A DNA stretch of 56,645 nt from a virus. The stretch is from the IMG/VR virus record IMGVR_UViG_3300000553_000036, positions 1 to 56,645 of that record, one strand, 5' to 3'. Of this stretch, positions 29,212-38,984 are shown piece after piece (position 1 is the stretch's first letter; every line of letters begins with the position of its first letter). The notes below the pieces were generated by a model. That model was given only the letters and a program-made list of their open reading frames with translations, was not told where the DNA came from and made no database searches. A program made the position numbers and the translations under genes.

Positions 29212-32200
29212 TCAAATTGAACACTCAACACCTTTTAATAACAATGCAGCATCACCACCATATGGTGAATTATTAATTGCACAAATTGCACTATTTACAT
29301 CTATAGTTTGATTAGAGAAAACAGTTCCATTACAATCTGTATAGTTTACACCAAGTAGTGGATTAGCAGTTTCATTAGTATAAGTGTAACATACTGTAGG
29401 AGGAGTTGTTGTTGTTGTTGTTGTTGTGGTTGTAGTGGTAGTAGTGCATTCAACACATACAGCAGTTCCTGCTGCTGCACAACTATCTGATATAAATACA
29501 GCAGCTCCTGCTACAGCACAGTTTGATATAATGGTAGTTGTAGTGGTGGTGGTTGGTGTAGGTATTTCATTTATAGCTACAGCTTGTAAATTACATCCTT
29601 CATTTAATCCAGAATAAAAGAATGTTTGATCTGTTACATAGAAGTTTGGAAGATAGCTATGGAAGCTCACCCAGCTCTTACTATTGAAATTAAATGAAAT
29701 AGTGAAGCTCTTATTACAGAAGTATTGTCTATCTGTAAGCTGTACCACCTTTCTTAATGTAGTGGATCCATAAGTCTTATTTACATAAAACTCTTGTGTA
29801 GATGAATCATATTGTACACCACTATTGCTAAGAGGAATATAATCAAGCTTTGTAATAATCACTCTATCATACTTGGCATCATATACACCATGTAGTCCTA
29901 ATCCATTATAATGATTATCTGTGTTTACTGTAGGGAAGTAGTTGAGAATTTGGAATGGTAAGTAGTTTGAAAAGAACCTATTCATTCCAGATCCAAATGC
30001 AGCCATGTCTGTAGGCATATATCTACCATACATACTTAGACTAATTAGAAATATTTGACCTCTTTTAGCATCTACAGATATTTGTCCTTCAGGTATTTTT
30101 ATCAGAAGTTTATTCTGAGTACCCATATATCCTATATCTGTTTCAGCAAAATCTTGTGGAGGAGCAGATTTAAATAATTGATCATTACCTAAATAAGCAG
30201 CTTGAGGATTACTTGTATTAATTGTAAGTAGAGAGTTATATACAAATCCTTTGTTCTCAAATCTAGCCAATATCCCTTTGTTCTGAATACCATCTAATGC
30301 TACAAGCTTACCATAATTCTCAGGGAAGTCAAAGAAAGATACTGGTCTGTATATCAACCAGTTATTCACTCTATTATCTACATAGCTTTGTTGAGGATCA
30401 GAATAGATTGCTCTAAATGGAAAATTAGTATAACATTGATCATCAGTCCAGTTTATAGGCAAGTGGGAGAAATAGTTCTCTTTATTCTGCTTAGAAAAAG
30501 TTACATTATATGTATATGTATTATCAAAAGCAATTGGTACAAATGTTTGTTGTAACCAGTTATCAGGAATACCTGTGCTTACATGTGGATAGAAATCTCC
30601 TTCTTGATTATTAAATGCTTGACGTAAGTCTACATTAATAGAAGACTCTGTATAATAGTAAGGAATACCATATGCAAATAAATACATCTTACCAGTGTAA
30701 GTGGCATTTAATGGAGCAGATGTTACATTACCATTAGGAGAAGCTGTAGTGGAACTTGTTGTTGTAGTGGTTCCTTGTAACACTGTACCTCCAGTGGAGC
30801 AATCAAAGTTATGAGCTTTAATTGATATGATATTATTAAGTAGTACGTTATTAGGAGTGGTCCAGTTGTACAAAATAGATCTAGCAGAATGCCAGTATTG
30901 TGGAAATGCTACATTACCAATCTCATCATAAAATATATCACTATCATCAGGAGCATTCACTCTATTATCTATAAAGAAAGGAAGCTTTGTTTTAAATGCA
31001 AATCTACCAATGAATGTATCTCCACCAAATATCATTCCTGGATCAGATGCAGGAAGTGCTTTGAATATTCTTTGGAATCCTGTATCAATTGTTGTATATG
31101 AATACATTTCTCCCCATTGATCAGGAGATATCACCTTTATAGATCCATAATAAGAAACAACATCAATTGGATTTAAAAACTCTGGAGTATCACAATGTCC
31201 ACTTTGAGAAAGTGTAAATCTAGATGAATCAGAAATTAAACTTCCATTATTACCAATTAAAGATGGAGTGGCATTAGGAAAAGGAAGACTAGTAACAGGT
31301 AGAGAGTTTCTATTGTCTAATGTTTTCATGTAGACAGAAGATTCTCTTTGATAGTTATTTACATTCCATACATCTCCTACAGATTCAACACCAGGAATAA
31401 GATATTGACATATGTCAAGTTCTCTTTGTTTAACACCTAGATTATTATTTATATCAGAAGAGTAGTCATAATTAGCTACAGAGTTAAAAGAATAAGCATA
31501 GTTTTGTCTACTGATACCGTTGATATATATTTGTATATATGCTTGGTATGCTGTAAACATTGCTGTTGCATTAAATCCTCCTAAGTTAGCAATAGCATAA
31601 CTTGAAATCAATGCAGCCAATTGAGCATCTCTAGTGAGAAGCTTATATTGTGCATTATTTCTCACTGGTACAAAATGAGCTTGTCCAGCACCATATAGTA
31701 CATTCTCTAACTTAAGAACAGTTCCTAATGTAGGTTGTCCAAAAGAAGTTTCAGGAGAATTAAATACCATTCTATATTTAGAGTCATCTTGAAATCCATT
31801 TAATTCAGAAGGATAACAAGCTACATTCTTATCACTTTCTAAAACACTATACTTACTTGATCCACCTACACGAATAGGTATAGTGGATGAGTTTATTGTT
31901 TGAGGAACATTATAGTTTACTCTAATGTTTAAAGAAGCATTTGAAACTGGATCATTATATTGAAAATCTGTATAAGTAACAGTTCCATCAACATATGAAG
32001 TTAATACAAATGATATAGATGTAACATTAGTGATTGTTGCTGTTCCAGACAATACCACTGGATAGCTGATGGAACACACTTGTGTTAATATAGTTGGCAT
32101 ATTAACAGTAATCAATTTTCCATCATTACAATCATTATATTGTATTGTGCCAGGTGTTGTTACTACTAATTTATAGGTTTGACACTGTTGATTAAATGCA

Positions 32201-34062
32201 TTGTTCTGTGTAAGAAGGAATGGATCTGGATCAAGGTCATTATAAGGATAGTTTGGATAATAGTAGTAAGTTGGTGAAGGATTGTTTAATGTATTACTAT
32301 CTCTTGTATACTTACCTACATTTCTTAATATACCTTTACCTATAATAGATCTATTAGTTGATCTATCTCCTCTAACTATTTTAAATCCAATAATCTGAGC
32401 TTTTTGTTCTGCTGTAAGATTAGATGCAGTGATTAATTCTGTGATTTGTTCTGGATCTATCTTAACACCAATAGGATACACAGCATCTGCTGTTTGCATC
32501 TCTACATGATACTTATTATCAACAATAGTAGGATTAGCACTTTCAAATGCAGGACTCACTAATATATCAGGAAACTTATGATGTCTGATATGTTGACCAG
32601 CAAGATCTCCCCAAACTAATGTATCACAAGGATAAGTATCTATTGATTCCCAATATGCAAACTCACCATATTGATATGGAGTGGCATTACCAATTTTAGG
32701 ATCTGTAGCATCACCTAATACAGAAGCTGTATTATATATTTTCCAATAAGGTGCACTAGTTCCATTACCAATAAAGTCAGGATTTGTACTAGGTACATCT
32801 GGTTGAGAGAACTCATTGTAGTTCTTTGCTCTACCAGGAATATGAAAACCATCTGTTTGCTTGCCATTATCTAATAGAAATACTATCTCAAAAGGATATA
32901 TCTCATCTCTAAGATAACCTCTTAAGTTAGTAGCATTGAATGGATCTGCATAATTCTCTGTAGTAGGAATTCTATAGGTTTCCCATAATAGAGTGATCTG
33001 ACTAGCAATAGACTGATAATTAATCTTATCTATAGATGTAAGATTGTCCCATATAAGTATATCTCTTGCAGTGGTTAAATCTTGTGCAATATCGTAGTAT
33101 GGAAACTTTTCAAATATATCATCAAGTGTAAGAGGAATAGAAGTTACATTCTGTCCTGTATAGGTTATTTGTTTTGTTGTATTATCAATAAAATAAGTAC
33201 CTACTAATTCAACAGAGGTAATATCATTTATTGTTTTTATTACAGCTATGTTATAATATTGAAAGTATCCTGTAACATCTATATTACTGATATCCAATAC
33301 AATAGACTTACTCACTGGATAATTAAAATCAGGAGTGGTTAATTGTGGATTAGCAATTGGTGTAGGGTTAGTTATAGAGTAGTAGGATGTATAAGGATCT
33401 CCAAAAGCTGTACCATATTGTATTGCAAATTGGTATGTACCAGCAAGTAAATTACCACCATTAACAACACTATTTACAGAGAGTTCTGGAATAGCAAAGT
33501 TAGGTTGTACCTTTAATTTGTTGCAATCAACAACTCCTGTATCAGGAGTGTTTTCACAAATAGTTTCTCCTGGGATTGTTACCCAAGGTGGATTTTGTAA
33601 GTCTATAAATCTTCTAGGATTATATCCATCTGTCCAATAAACTTCTGTTGTACAGTTGGTAATTTTGTGTACAGCTTTAAGAATTGGATAGTTTATATTA
33701 AAATTAAGACAAGGAGCATTAATGTATGTAACATAATTACAATCATTATTTACCATATATCCTATTTCACAATCTCCTGTTTCAGGATGTGTTAGAAAGA
33801 ATACATGTTTATTTTGTTCTGGAATAAAATGCTCTCCAAGAACATGATAATTTGCAGGGAAGTTTAGACATAACTCATTACCTGGCTCATTCTGATAGTT
33901 AACAGAAGCTGAGTCATAGTTTTCTAAAGCAGCATTTAGTGCATAAGTGAGACTACCTTTCTCTATCTGGTTCACAGATAGATCCATGTTTAATCCTTTT
34001 CTACCTAGATTAAACTCACTTCTAACATTACCTTGTTGTGGTTGTTGTTCTTGTTCAGCCAT
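29212..34062 (-). CDS. Giant tail (muzzle/hub-like) structural protein (1616 aa)
   Basis: This 1616-residue protein opens with a conserved crAss-like N-terminus (FNLGRKGLNMDLS, then IEKGSLTYALNAALENYD and NYQNEPGNELCLNF). It is rich in Tyr, Asn, Thr and Pro, with the beta-propeller/beta-sheet look of large tail proteins. Its place just after the tail-tube gene fits the muzzle or tail-hub protein of crAss-like virions, which plugs the short tail and contacts the receptor-binding parts. The C-terminal 120 residues differ: two poly-Thr linkers flank a Cys-containing segment (SNCAVAGAAVFISDSCAAAG), then a final small domain (YTDCNGTVFSNQTIDVN). The poly-Thr linker is encoded by a GTT/GTA microsatellite-like tract near 29404-29450. 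The role is inferred from position and family memory. Confidence 0.75.
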   Translation of the reverse strand: MAEQEQQPQQGNVRSEFNLGRKGLNMDLSVNQIEKGSLTYALNAALENYDSASVNYQNEPGNELCLNFPANYHVLGEHFIPEQNKHVFFLTHPETGDCEIGYMVNNDCNYVTYINAPCLNFNINYPILKAVHKITNCTTEVYWTDGYNPRRFIDLQNPPWVTIPGETICENTPDTGVVDCNKLKVQPNFAIPELSVNSVVNGGNLLAGTYQFAIQYGTAFGDPYTSYYSITNPTPIANPQLTTPDFNYPVSKSIVLDISNIDVTGYFQYYNIAVIKTINDITSVELVGTYFIDNTTKQITYTGQNVTSIPLTLDDIFEKFPYYDIAQDLTTARDILIWDNLTSIDKINYQSIASQITLLWETYRIPTTENYADPFNATNLRGYLRDEIYPFEIVFLLDNGKQTDGFHIPGRAKNYNEFSQPDVPSTNPDFIGNGTSAPYWKIYNTASVLGDATDPKIGNATPYQYGEFAYWESIDTYPCDTLVWGDLAGQHIRHHKFPDILVSPAFESANPTIVDNKYHVEMQTADAVYPIGVKIDPEQITELITASNLTAEQKAQIIGFKIVRGDRSTNRSIIGKGILRNVGKYTRDSNTLNNPSPTYYYYPNYPYNDLDPDPFLLTQNNAFNQQCQTYKLVVTTPGTIQYNDCNDGKLITVNMPTILTQVCSISYPVVLSGTATITNVTSISFVLTSYVDGTVTYTDFQYNDPVSNASLNIRVNYNVPQTINSSTIPIRVGGSSKYSVLESDKNVACYPSELNGFQDDSKYRMVFNSPETSFGQPTLGTVLKLENVLYGAGQAHFVPVRNNAQYKLLTRDAQLAALISSYAIANLGGFNATAMFTAYQAYIQIYINGISRQNYAYSFNSVANYDYSSDINNNLGVKQRELDICQYLIPGVESVGDVWNVNNYQRESSVYMKTLDNRNSLPVTSLPFPNATPSLIGNNGSLISDSSRFTLSQSGHCDTPEFLNPIDVVSYYGSIKVISPDQWGEMYSYTTIDTGFQRIFKALPASDPGMIFGGDTFIGRFAFKTKLPFFIDNRVNAPDDSDIFYDEIGNVAFPQYWHSARSILYNWTTPNNVLLNNIISIKAHNFDCSTGGTVLQGTTTTTSSTTASPNGNVTSAPLNATYTGKMYLFAYGIPYYYTESSINVDLRQAFNNQEGDFYPHVSTGIPDNWLQQTFVPIAFDNTYTYNVTFSKQNKENYFSHLPINWTDDQCYTNFPFRAIYSDPQQSYVDNRVNNWLIYRPVSFFDFPENYGKLVALDGIQNKGILARFENKGFVYNSLLTINTSNPQAAYLGNDQLFKSAPPQDFAETDIGYMGTQNKLLIKIPEGQISVDAKRGQIFLISLSMYGRYMPTDMAAFGSGMNRFFSNYLPFQILNYFPTVNTDNHYNGLGLHGVYDAKYDRVIITKLDYIPLSNSGVQYDSSTQEFYVNKTYGSTTLRKVVQLTDRQYFCNKSFTISFNFNSKSWVSFHSYLPNFYVTDQTFFYSGLNEGCNLQAVAINEIPTPTTTTTTTIISNCAVAGAAVFISDSCAAAGTAVCVECTTTTTTTTTTTTTTPPTVCYTYTNETANPLLGVNYTDCNGTVFSNQTIDVNSAICAINNSPYGGDAALLLKGVECSI

Positions 34063-34069
34063 AGTTTAT

Positions 34070-35101
34070 TTATTGAGTGCCACCATAGTAAGAATTTCCA
34101 CTATATCCATATCCACCATTTACGCTAGAATATCCATAATCTCCATTAGGACTAGCATTTGGTAATTCATACATCTGATTTCTATTAAGATCATTTTTAA
34201 TTCTTCTTTGTTTTTCCCAAGAAGTTTGTTTCTTAATTTCAATATCAGCCATTATGAATGCTTCATCATGTAGTCCTTTATAATATCCTAACTTCTGTTG
34301 TATCTGAACAAATGTCTCATCATTAATCTGATTTGATAATGTTTCAAACATTTTCCATTTAATGAATGCTTCCACAAACTCTCTAACACGATAGTTATCA
34401 GGAACTAATTGATTACCAATTTGATCATATTCTGTTACATAGAACACAAGATGCACTATGCCAGATCTAAAGTTTGTAACAAATTTATTATCTCTAATGT
34501 CAAATGAATCATAGCTAGCAGCTCCTGGAGTGAACTCACGTAATGGGGGAGCATAGTTTACAAATTCCCAAGCATCAGTATATTGTACATCACAATTCTT
34601 TTTTACAGATATATTACCTGGCTTAAGTAAGTATTGTTGTTGATAAGATCTAGGAATGGTACCATTTGTTTTATATACAGCTTGTACAAGCTCAGGCATA
34701 CATCTTCCATCACAACCAGGAGTTTGACAATTAGGATTACCAGAAACACAAGGAGCTCCAGCAATTGTTATAGGACTCACCTGTATAGTTGTTCTATCAA
34801 CAGCTTGTGTGTATAGTGAATTAGCTGATTGATAAGGGTAATTAGGAATCTCTGCACACATCCAAGCTTCTCTTACAGCAATAAAATTGTCTGGAAGTCT
34901 AGCTTGAAAATCTTCAATGTATAAAGGTTGTTCTTGTATAACATAAGATGACTTGCCCAACTTTCTAAGACATTTGTCTAAGTAGGTTGGAAACAATAGA
35001 TCATCTATTGCTCCTGTATCAAAATAACTTTTTAATTCTTCCCTAACTGTTGAATAAATTGGTTCAGGGGAGACAAAGTTGTACTTGTAATAATATGACA
35101 T
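34070..35101 (-). CDS. Tail-tube / neck ring protein, crAss-like (343 aa)
   Basis: The protein begins YYYKYNFVSPEPIYSTVREELKSYF, then LPDNFIAVREAWMC, a conserved opening I associate with the tail-tubular (connector ring) protein of crAss-like phages. The central part is Cys-containing (GNPNCQTPGCDGRCMPEL). The section VREFVEAFIKWKMFETLSNQINDE is helical, as in podovirus gp4/gp11-type adaptors. The last 35 residues are Tyr/Gly/Asn-rich (YGYSSVNGGYGYSGNSYYGG), a flexible tail perhaps contacting the muzzle protein encoded just 8 bp downstream. The assignment rests on conserved sequence and gene order. Confidence 0.7.
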   Translation of the reverse strand: MSYYYKYNFVSPEPIYSTVREELKSYFDTGAIDDLLFPTYLDKCLRKLGKSSYVIQEQPLYIEDFQARLPDNFIAVREAWMCAEIPNYPYQSANSLYTQAVDRTTIQVSPITIAGAPCVSGNPNCQTPGCDGRCMPELVQAVYKTNGTIPRSYQQQYLLKPGNISVKKNCDVQYTDAWEFVNYAPPLREFTPGAASYDSFDIRDNKFVTNFRSGIVHLVFYVTEYDQIGNQLVPDNYRVREFVEAFIKWKMFETLSNQINDETFVQIQQKLGYYKGLHDEAFIMADIEIKKQTSWEKQRRIKNDLNRNQMYELPNASPNGDYGYSSVNGGYGYSGNSYYGGTQ

Positions 35102-35107
35102 ATTATT

Positions 35108-35584
35108 TTATTTTATCCACTCACAATAAATATGTTGATATTTATCATCAGCGTTTATGTAATGAGATAGTAATCTTGATGTAACTCTAGAGGGTTTAAA
35201 ATACCAAAGGTCTACATTCTTTAGTCTAGCTGACTCTTTAAACCATACCCATCCGAAGAAATATCCTTCTGTATGATAATTAAAATTATATATGCGTTTT
35301 CCTTTCTCTTTGCTTCTTTTCCAATCTACAGGAAGATTAATATATTCCTTACCATTAATATCTTTAAGCTTCTTTCTTTTCTTCTTATTTATAGAGAAGT
35401 CTCCAAAACCAAATGGAAGCTTACACTTTTCACCAGTCTCCAGTATGTAGATTTTAAACTGTTCGTTAAATAGATAGATGATGTTTCTCCACTCATTAAA
35501 TGTTAATTTTAAAGTGGGATTCTTTTTACAAAAGTCATTATAGTTTTCTTTACTTGAGCTTCTCCAATCTATTTTTGTACGCAT
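35108..35584 (-). CDS. Conserved neck-region protein, possibly IHF/HU-like (158 aa)
   Basis: A basic 158-residue protein between two neck ring genes. Its start ATG overlaps the upstream stop, and only 6 bp separate it from the tail-tube gene. The segment YILETGEKCKLPFGFGDFSINKKKRKK resembles the beta-arm region of HU/IHF-type proteins, where a Gly-Phe-Gly turn is followed by Lys/Arg. crAss-like genomes usually carry IHF-like genes near these structural genes. The C-terminal half has Trp/Tyr-rich strands (YFFGWVWFKESARLKNVDLWYF). It could instead be a purely structural ring component. HU/IHF homology is tentative. Confidence 0.55.
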   Translation of the reverse strand: MRTKIDWRSSSKENYNDFCKKNPTLKLTFNEWRNIIYLFNEQFKIYILETGEKCKLPFGFGDFSINKKKRKKLKDINGKEYINLPVDWKRSKEKGKRIYNFNYHTEGYFFGWVWFKESARLKNVDLWYFKPSRVTSRLLSHYINADDKYQHIYCEWIK

Positions 35585-36315
35585 TAATTTGTTGGTTTTG
35601 CATTAGGTGCTTGACCATCTACATTATCTGAAGTCATATCTGATTTAATGTTAAAATATGTACTTAGTAATCTCTGAGAGGTAAGATCTAATACTTGTTT
35701 TTCTAAATATCCAGGACATCCATATTCTTTATCTAAAGGATTTACACACAACTCATCTGTTGTATAGCTTCCACATCCACAACCAATCGTTGGATACATA
35801 ATCTCATTAGGAACATCTTCTTCAAAGAATGCAGAGAATCGTATAGCTTTTAGTAAAGGATTGTTTACATAAACATATCCTCCATTAGCTATCCAATAGT
35901 ATTGTTCATTTTTTATTATAGGAAGCTTTAATAAGTTTAAATATCTATTGATAGTAACCTCTTTAAACTTCCTTCCTTGACCACCCATTGCATTTATTGA
36001 ATAAACACCTTGGATGAGATATTGATAGTTTCCTTCACTCATGCGAGGAAGCTTATACTTACTTCTAGCAACTTGACAAGGATCTGTATATCCACAGCAT
36101 TCAGAAATAGGAACTTCTATCATCTCTAAACAAGGGATGGTAGTAAATAATGTATCAGTAGCCCAAAGCTTTCTGAGATTAGTTTCTCTCTTTATTAATA
36201 ACTGTGTATTGTTTTTAATCTCAGAAGCTATCGCTCTGTTGGTTATTAGACCATCAGAGGATAGCAATTTGTGAGTTGACCTCACATCTGAAACTAATTT
36301 ACGTAATGTTGCCAT
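35584..36315 (-). CDS. Conserved neck / tail-stabilisation protein, crAss-like (243 aa)
   Basis: The protein starts with RKLVSDVRSTHKLLSSDGLITNRAIASEI and continues LLIKRETNLRKLW, then TIPCLEMIEVPISECCGY. This run of residues is strongly conserved in the neck module of crAss-like phages and is usually listed as a tail stabilisation or ring protein. Several Cys (ECCG, GCGCGSY) could bind metal or stabilise the ring. Its start overlaps the phosphoesterase stop, and its stop overlaps the start of the 158-residue gene, so three genes are translationally coupled. The exact ring assignment is not possible from sequence alone. Confidence 0.65.
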   Translation of the reverse strand: MATLRKLVSDVRSTHKLLSSDGLITNRAIASEIKNNTQLLIKRETNLRKLWATDTLFTTIPCLEMIEVPISECCGYTDPCQVARSKYKLPRMSEGNYQYLIQGVYSINAMGGQGRKFKEVTINRYLNLLKLPIIKNEQYYWIANGGYVYVNNPLLKAIRFSAFFEEDVPNEIMYPTIGCGCGSYTTDELCVNPLDKEYGCPGYLEKQVLDLTSQRLLSTYFNIKSDMTSDNVDGQAPNAKPTN

Positions 36316-37565
36316 TATAAGTATTGTTTAAATATATTTGTCATTCCTGACACTTCTTCTATTAAGAATCCTGTCACTTCAGCTTTAGACATTGTGTGAC
36401 CATTTTTATCATCCCAAAGACTCTTAGCATTAGAGAATGCTGGAATTTGATAAAATTTAATACCATTGAAGTCATGACTCACTTCATGATGCTTATCTCC
36501 TGTGAAGATATAAAAGTTCTGGTGGAAAGACCAACCATCTTTAAACTCCATTGGAAATAAAGCTGCTAACTTAGCAGGCTTGATAGCATCTCCATGATTG
36601 AACATTAATGCTGAGTTACCATATGTTACATACTTTCTATACTTAGGACTAATGTCAAACGTAAGTCTATTTGTATTTCTGAAATAAGCCTGTAACCATG
36701 TAATCATATGCCATCCTACAAACTCATCATGATTACCTGCTACATACACTACATTCACATTTTGAGCATACTGTAATAACATTGTAATTACGAATATCTC
36801 ATGTTCACATATAAACTGAAAAGAATCCTGATATGTATGTGTGTTTGTTTGAGGAGTTCCTTTTGTTGTAGTTCCTGTGAACTCACTATTAAACTCATCA
36901 GATCCAATGATGTATGTAATTTGATCTAGGTTATTTGAAAGTTGTGCTTGGTTAGCAATTACTTCTAACTTATATACAATCTCACCTAATCTTTTAGAAA
37001 TGTCATTATTACCATCAATGTCATATTTATTTAGATGAGCATCTTGCTTATTGATAACTAACATTGCAGGGCATTTGCCTACAGAGAACTTAGGACTCAT
37101 GATCTCCTGACTAATAGGCTCATATGAACTTAAAAAGTCTACAAACGAATCTTGAAAAACTTGTTCTGTAGACTTCTTACCTAACCATGCTTTAACTTGC
37201 CAATGTGGCTGTCCAGAGTTTCCCCAGAAGTTCTGTACGTATTTAGTTACTTCCCACTTCTCTGTATCTATATTACATTTTTCAATTAGATCTTCTAAAC
37301 TCTTAATCTCTTCTTTAACATTAGCTACCACTTCACCTGTTCCTTTAACCACATCTTCTGTAAACTTAACTACTAGGTCTTCTAAATCACTTATGTAGTT
37401 TCCTATCTCTGCATCATCTTCTGCTTGTTCTTTTGTCTTCATACCATTTAGTAACTCCTCTATCTCATTTTCTGTGATTCCAAGCTTTTCAGCATAGAAT
37501 TTCTTTGATTTTTTCCAGTGTAACATTTGTTGAAGCTGCTGAAGAAGTGATTGGTTTTCAGACAT
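36315..37565 (-). CDS. Metallophosphoesterase (calcineurin-like), 416 aa
   Basis: The C-terminal 250 residues carry the binuclear metal motifs of calcineurin-like/Mre11-like phosphoesterases in order: D175-A-H177, GSDEFN with D223 and N226, GNHDE at 277-281, FNHGD at about 316, and GDKHHE at 356-361. The first 110 residues form an accessory region with an HTH-like stretch (FYAEKLGITENEIEELLNG) and a helical acidic segment. Substrate could be DNA ends, cyclic nucleotides or phosphoproteins; the motifs do not decide. It is the first gene after the terminator at 37672-37707 and is coupled by overlap to neck genes, so it is expressed late. Enzyme family is confident; role is unknown. Confidence 0.8.
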   Translation of the reverse strand: MSENQSLLQQLQQMLHWKKSKKFYAEKLGITENEIEELLNGMKTKEQAEDDAEIGNYISDLEDLVVKFTEDVVKGTGEVVANVKEEIKSLEDLIEKCNIDTEKWEVTKYVQNFWGNSGQPHWQVKAWLGKKSTEQVFQDSFVDFLSSYEPISQEIMSPKFSVGKCPAMLVINKQDAHLNKYDIDGNNDISKRLGEIVYKLEVIANQAQLSNNLDQITYIIGSDEFNSEFTGTTTKGTPQTNTHTYQDSFQFICEHEIFVITMLLQYAQNVNVVYVAGNHDEFVGWHMITWLQAYFRNTNRLTFDISPKYRKYVTYGNSALMFNHGDAIKPAKLAALFPMEFKDGWSFHQNFYIFTGDKHHEVSHDFNGIKFYQIPAFSNAKSLWDDKNGHTMSKAEVTGFLIEEVSGMTNIFKQYL

Positions 37566-37671
37566 ATATGTTTTTTTTTGGTTAAAATTACTGTAAAGAT
37601 ATACTATTATTAGGTAATTACCAAATTTAATTAACTGATTAGGTTAAACTATATAATCAAATTAATTAGAA

Positions 37672-37707
37672 ATTAAATAAAAACTCCCAGCCTAGAAAGG
37701 CCAGGAG
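37672..37707 (-). terminator. Rho-independent terminator after the appendage genes
   Basis: On the minus strand, CTCCTGGCC - TTTCTA - GGCTGGGAG forms a 9-bp stem with two G-U wobbles, followed by TTTTTATTT. It lies about 30 bp after the stop of the 176-residue gene and separates the appendage operon from the phosphoesterase operon. The remaining gap (37566-37671) is AT-rich and must hold the next promoter; a TTTG and a TATCTTTA element are present there but are not convincing. Confidence 0.8.
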
Positions 37708-37737
37708 AACTTCCTGTAAACCAACAAACAGGGTTTT

Positions 37738-38268
37738 TTAACAAGTTCCTGTAACTGAAACTAAACCAACTGAACTAATGTTACCATAGTTTACATTTGC
37801 CCAATAGATATGTCCAGTGCCATTAAATGGAGTTGCATTAATATTATATAAGATGTCTCCATCAACTAAATAGGTATAATTATAGGAATACACTATAGTT
37901 GTTTGTTCTTGACTACATGCATCAGGACCGCTTATATTTGAAGGAGATATAAAAAATGAATTAGGAGGTGCTGGTACTGCTGTTGTAGTAGTTGTTGTTG
38001 TACTACTACTTGTACTACTAGTTGTAGTGGTGGTAGTAGATGGAGCACCTACAATAGGCATATAAAGATCTCTAACACAAGTTCCTGTAGACATTGCAAG
38101 GATGGTTGTACTACCATCTGGAACCACTGTAGAAGTGTAACCAGCAAGTAAGGCTGTTCTAGATATTCCTGTAGCAAAAGGAGTTGTATACCCATCTGCA
38201 TCTGAATAAAGATTAAATGGTCCTACATCTGTTCCTGCTAGTGTGAAAGTTATTGTTACTGTGTACAT
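37738..38268 (-). CDS. Thr-linker appendage protein with a GPFxxY domain (176 aa)
   Basis: Residues 1-75 form a small beta domain homologous to the N-terminus of the 288-residue tail protein (GPFNLYSD, GISRTALLAGY, STGTC). A Thr/Ser linker at about 77-95 (TTTTTTSSTSSSTTTT) follows, then an 80-residue C-terminal domain (NSFFISPSNISGPDACSQEQ) with two Cys. There is no signal peptide, so it is likely a virion surface protein. It is last in its operon, 30 bp before a strong terminator. Thr-rich linkers recur in three other virion proteins of this window. No database family is recognised. Confidence 0.6.
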   Translation of the reverse strand: MYTVTITFTLAGTDVGPFNLYSDADGYTTPFATGISRTALLAGYTSTVVPDGSTTILAMSTGTCVRDLYMPIVGAPSTTTTTTSSTSSSTTTTTTTAVPAPPNSFFISPSNISGPDACSQEQTTIVYSYNYTYLVDGDILYNINATPFNGTGHIYWANVNYGNISSVGLVSVTGTC

Positions 38269-38287
38269 ATATTAAATGTTAAAAAGA

Positions 38288-38983
38288 TTAAGGGGTACAG
38301 TTACTAGTTACAGATCTTGCTGTTATATTAGAATGATTATAAGTATCTCTTAAAGCATTCCACCAAGTACCATTTGGTTCATTTTCGTATGTAAATGAAT
38401 TACTTCCAGGTGATACACTCTGCCAAGATGTTGCAGCAAGTGCAGCAGCTTCTGAAGAATAATATCCTATTGTTATATCAAAATCACCGCTACCTCCAGC
38501 AAGTGATGTTGCTAACCAATTATTTTCTGTTCCATTACAAGATGCAGCAATTGAAAAACTAACTGGAACTACAGCATGAGTTGTTGTTGTTGTTGTAGTT
38601 GGTGTTGCAGTGGTTGTTGTACTAGTTGTACTAGTGGTACTTGTTGTACTTGTAGTAGTGGTAGATGATGTGGATGATGTAGAAGAGGTAGTAGTTGTAG
38701 TTGATGTACAGTTACTAACTAATGTACAAAACTCTGCACTCAGTGATGGACTAGCTGCAATTGCAGCTAATATAGTTGCTGGGTTAAGGGCATTATCTAT
38801 TTTTTGAAAAGCTAATGTAGCACAATCACCAGTTTTAATTCCTGTATAAGGAAGATTAGTACCTGTATATATTACATCATTTGTACTATATACAAAAGAT
38901 GCACAGCCAGGACCTCCTGGAGGTAATACTAAATATTTACCATAGCATGGATCTCCAGGTTGACAAGGAAGAGGTATGTTCAT
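38288..38983 (-). CDS. Thr-linker appendage protein (231 aa)
   Basis: The N-terminal 70 residues are Pro/Gly/Cys-rich and carry the anchor-like pattern CASFVYSTNDVIYTG...TGDCATLAFQKIDNAL, also found at the start of the collagen-like fibre. A Thr/Ser linker at about 95-137 (uninterrupted T/S with a few A and P) leads to a C-terminal beta domain of about 95 residues (FSIAASCNGTENNWLATSL, YYSSEAAALAATSWQ) that looks Ig-like and may bind the host surface. It lies directly after the collar-type fibre gene with a 1-bp gap. Virion appendage is inferred from modular layout; the exact fold is unknown. Confidence 0.6.
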   Translation of the reverse strand: MNIPLPCQPGDPCYGKYLVLPPGGPGCASFVYSTNDVIYTGTNLPYTGIKTGDCATLAFQKIDNALNPATILAAIAASPSLSAEFCTLVSNCTSTTTTTSSTSSTSSTTTTSTTSTTSTTSTTTTATPTTTTTTTHAVVPVSFSIAASCNGTENNWLATSLAGGSGDFDITIGYYSSEAAALAATSWQSVSPGSNSFTYENEPNGTWWNALRDTYNHSNITARSVTSNCTP

Positions 38984-38984
38984 A

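Noticed and set aside
29426-29617. Val-rich forward frame over the poly-Thr tract
   Set aside because: It is the complement of the GTT/GTA-type Thr repeat in the tail protein gene.
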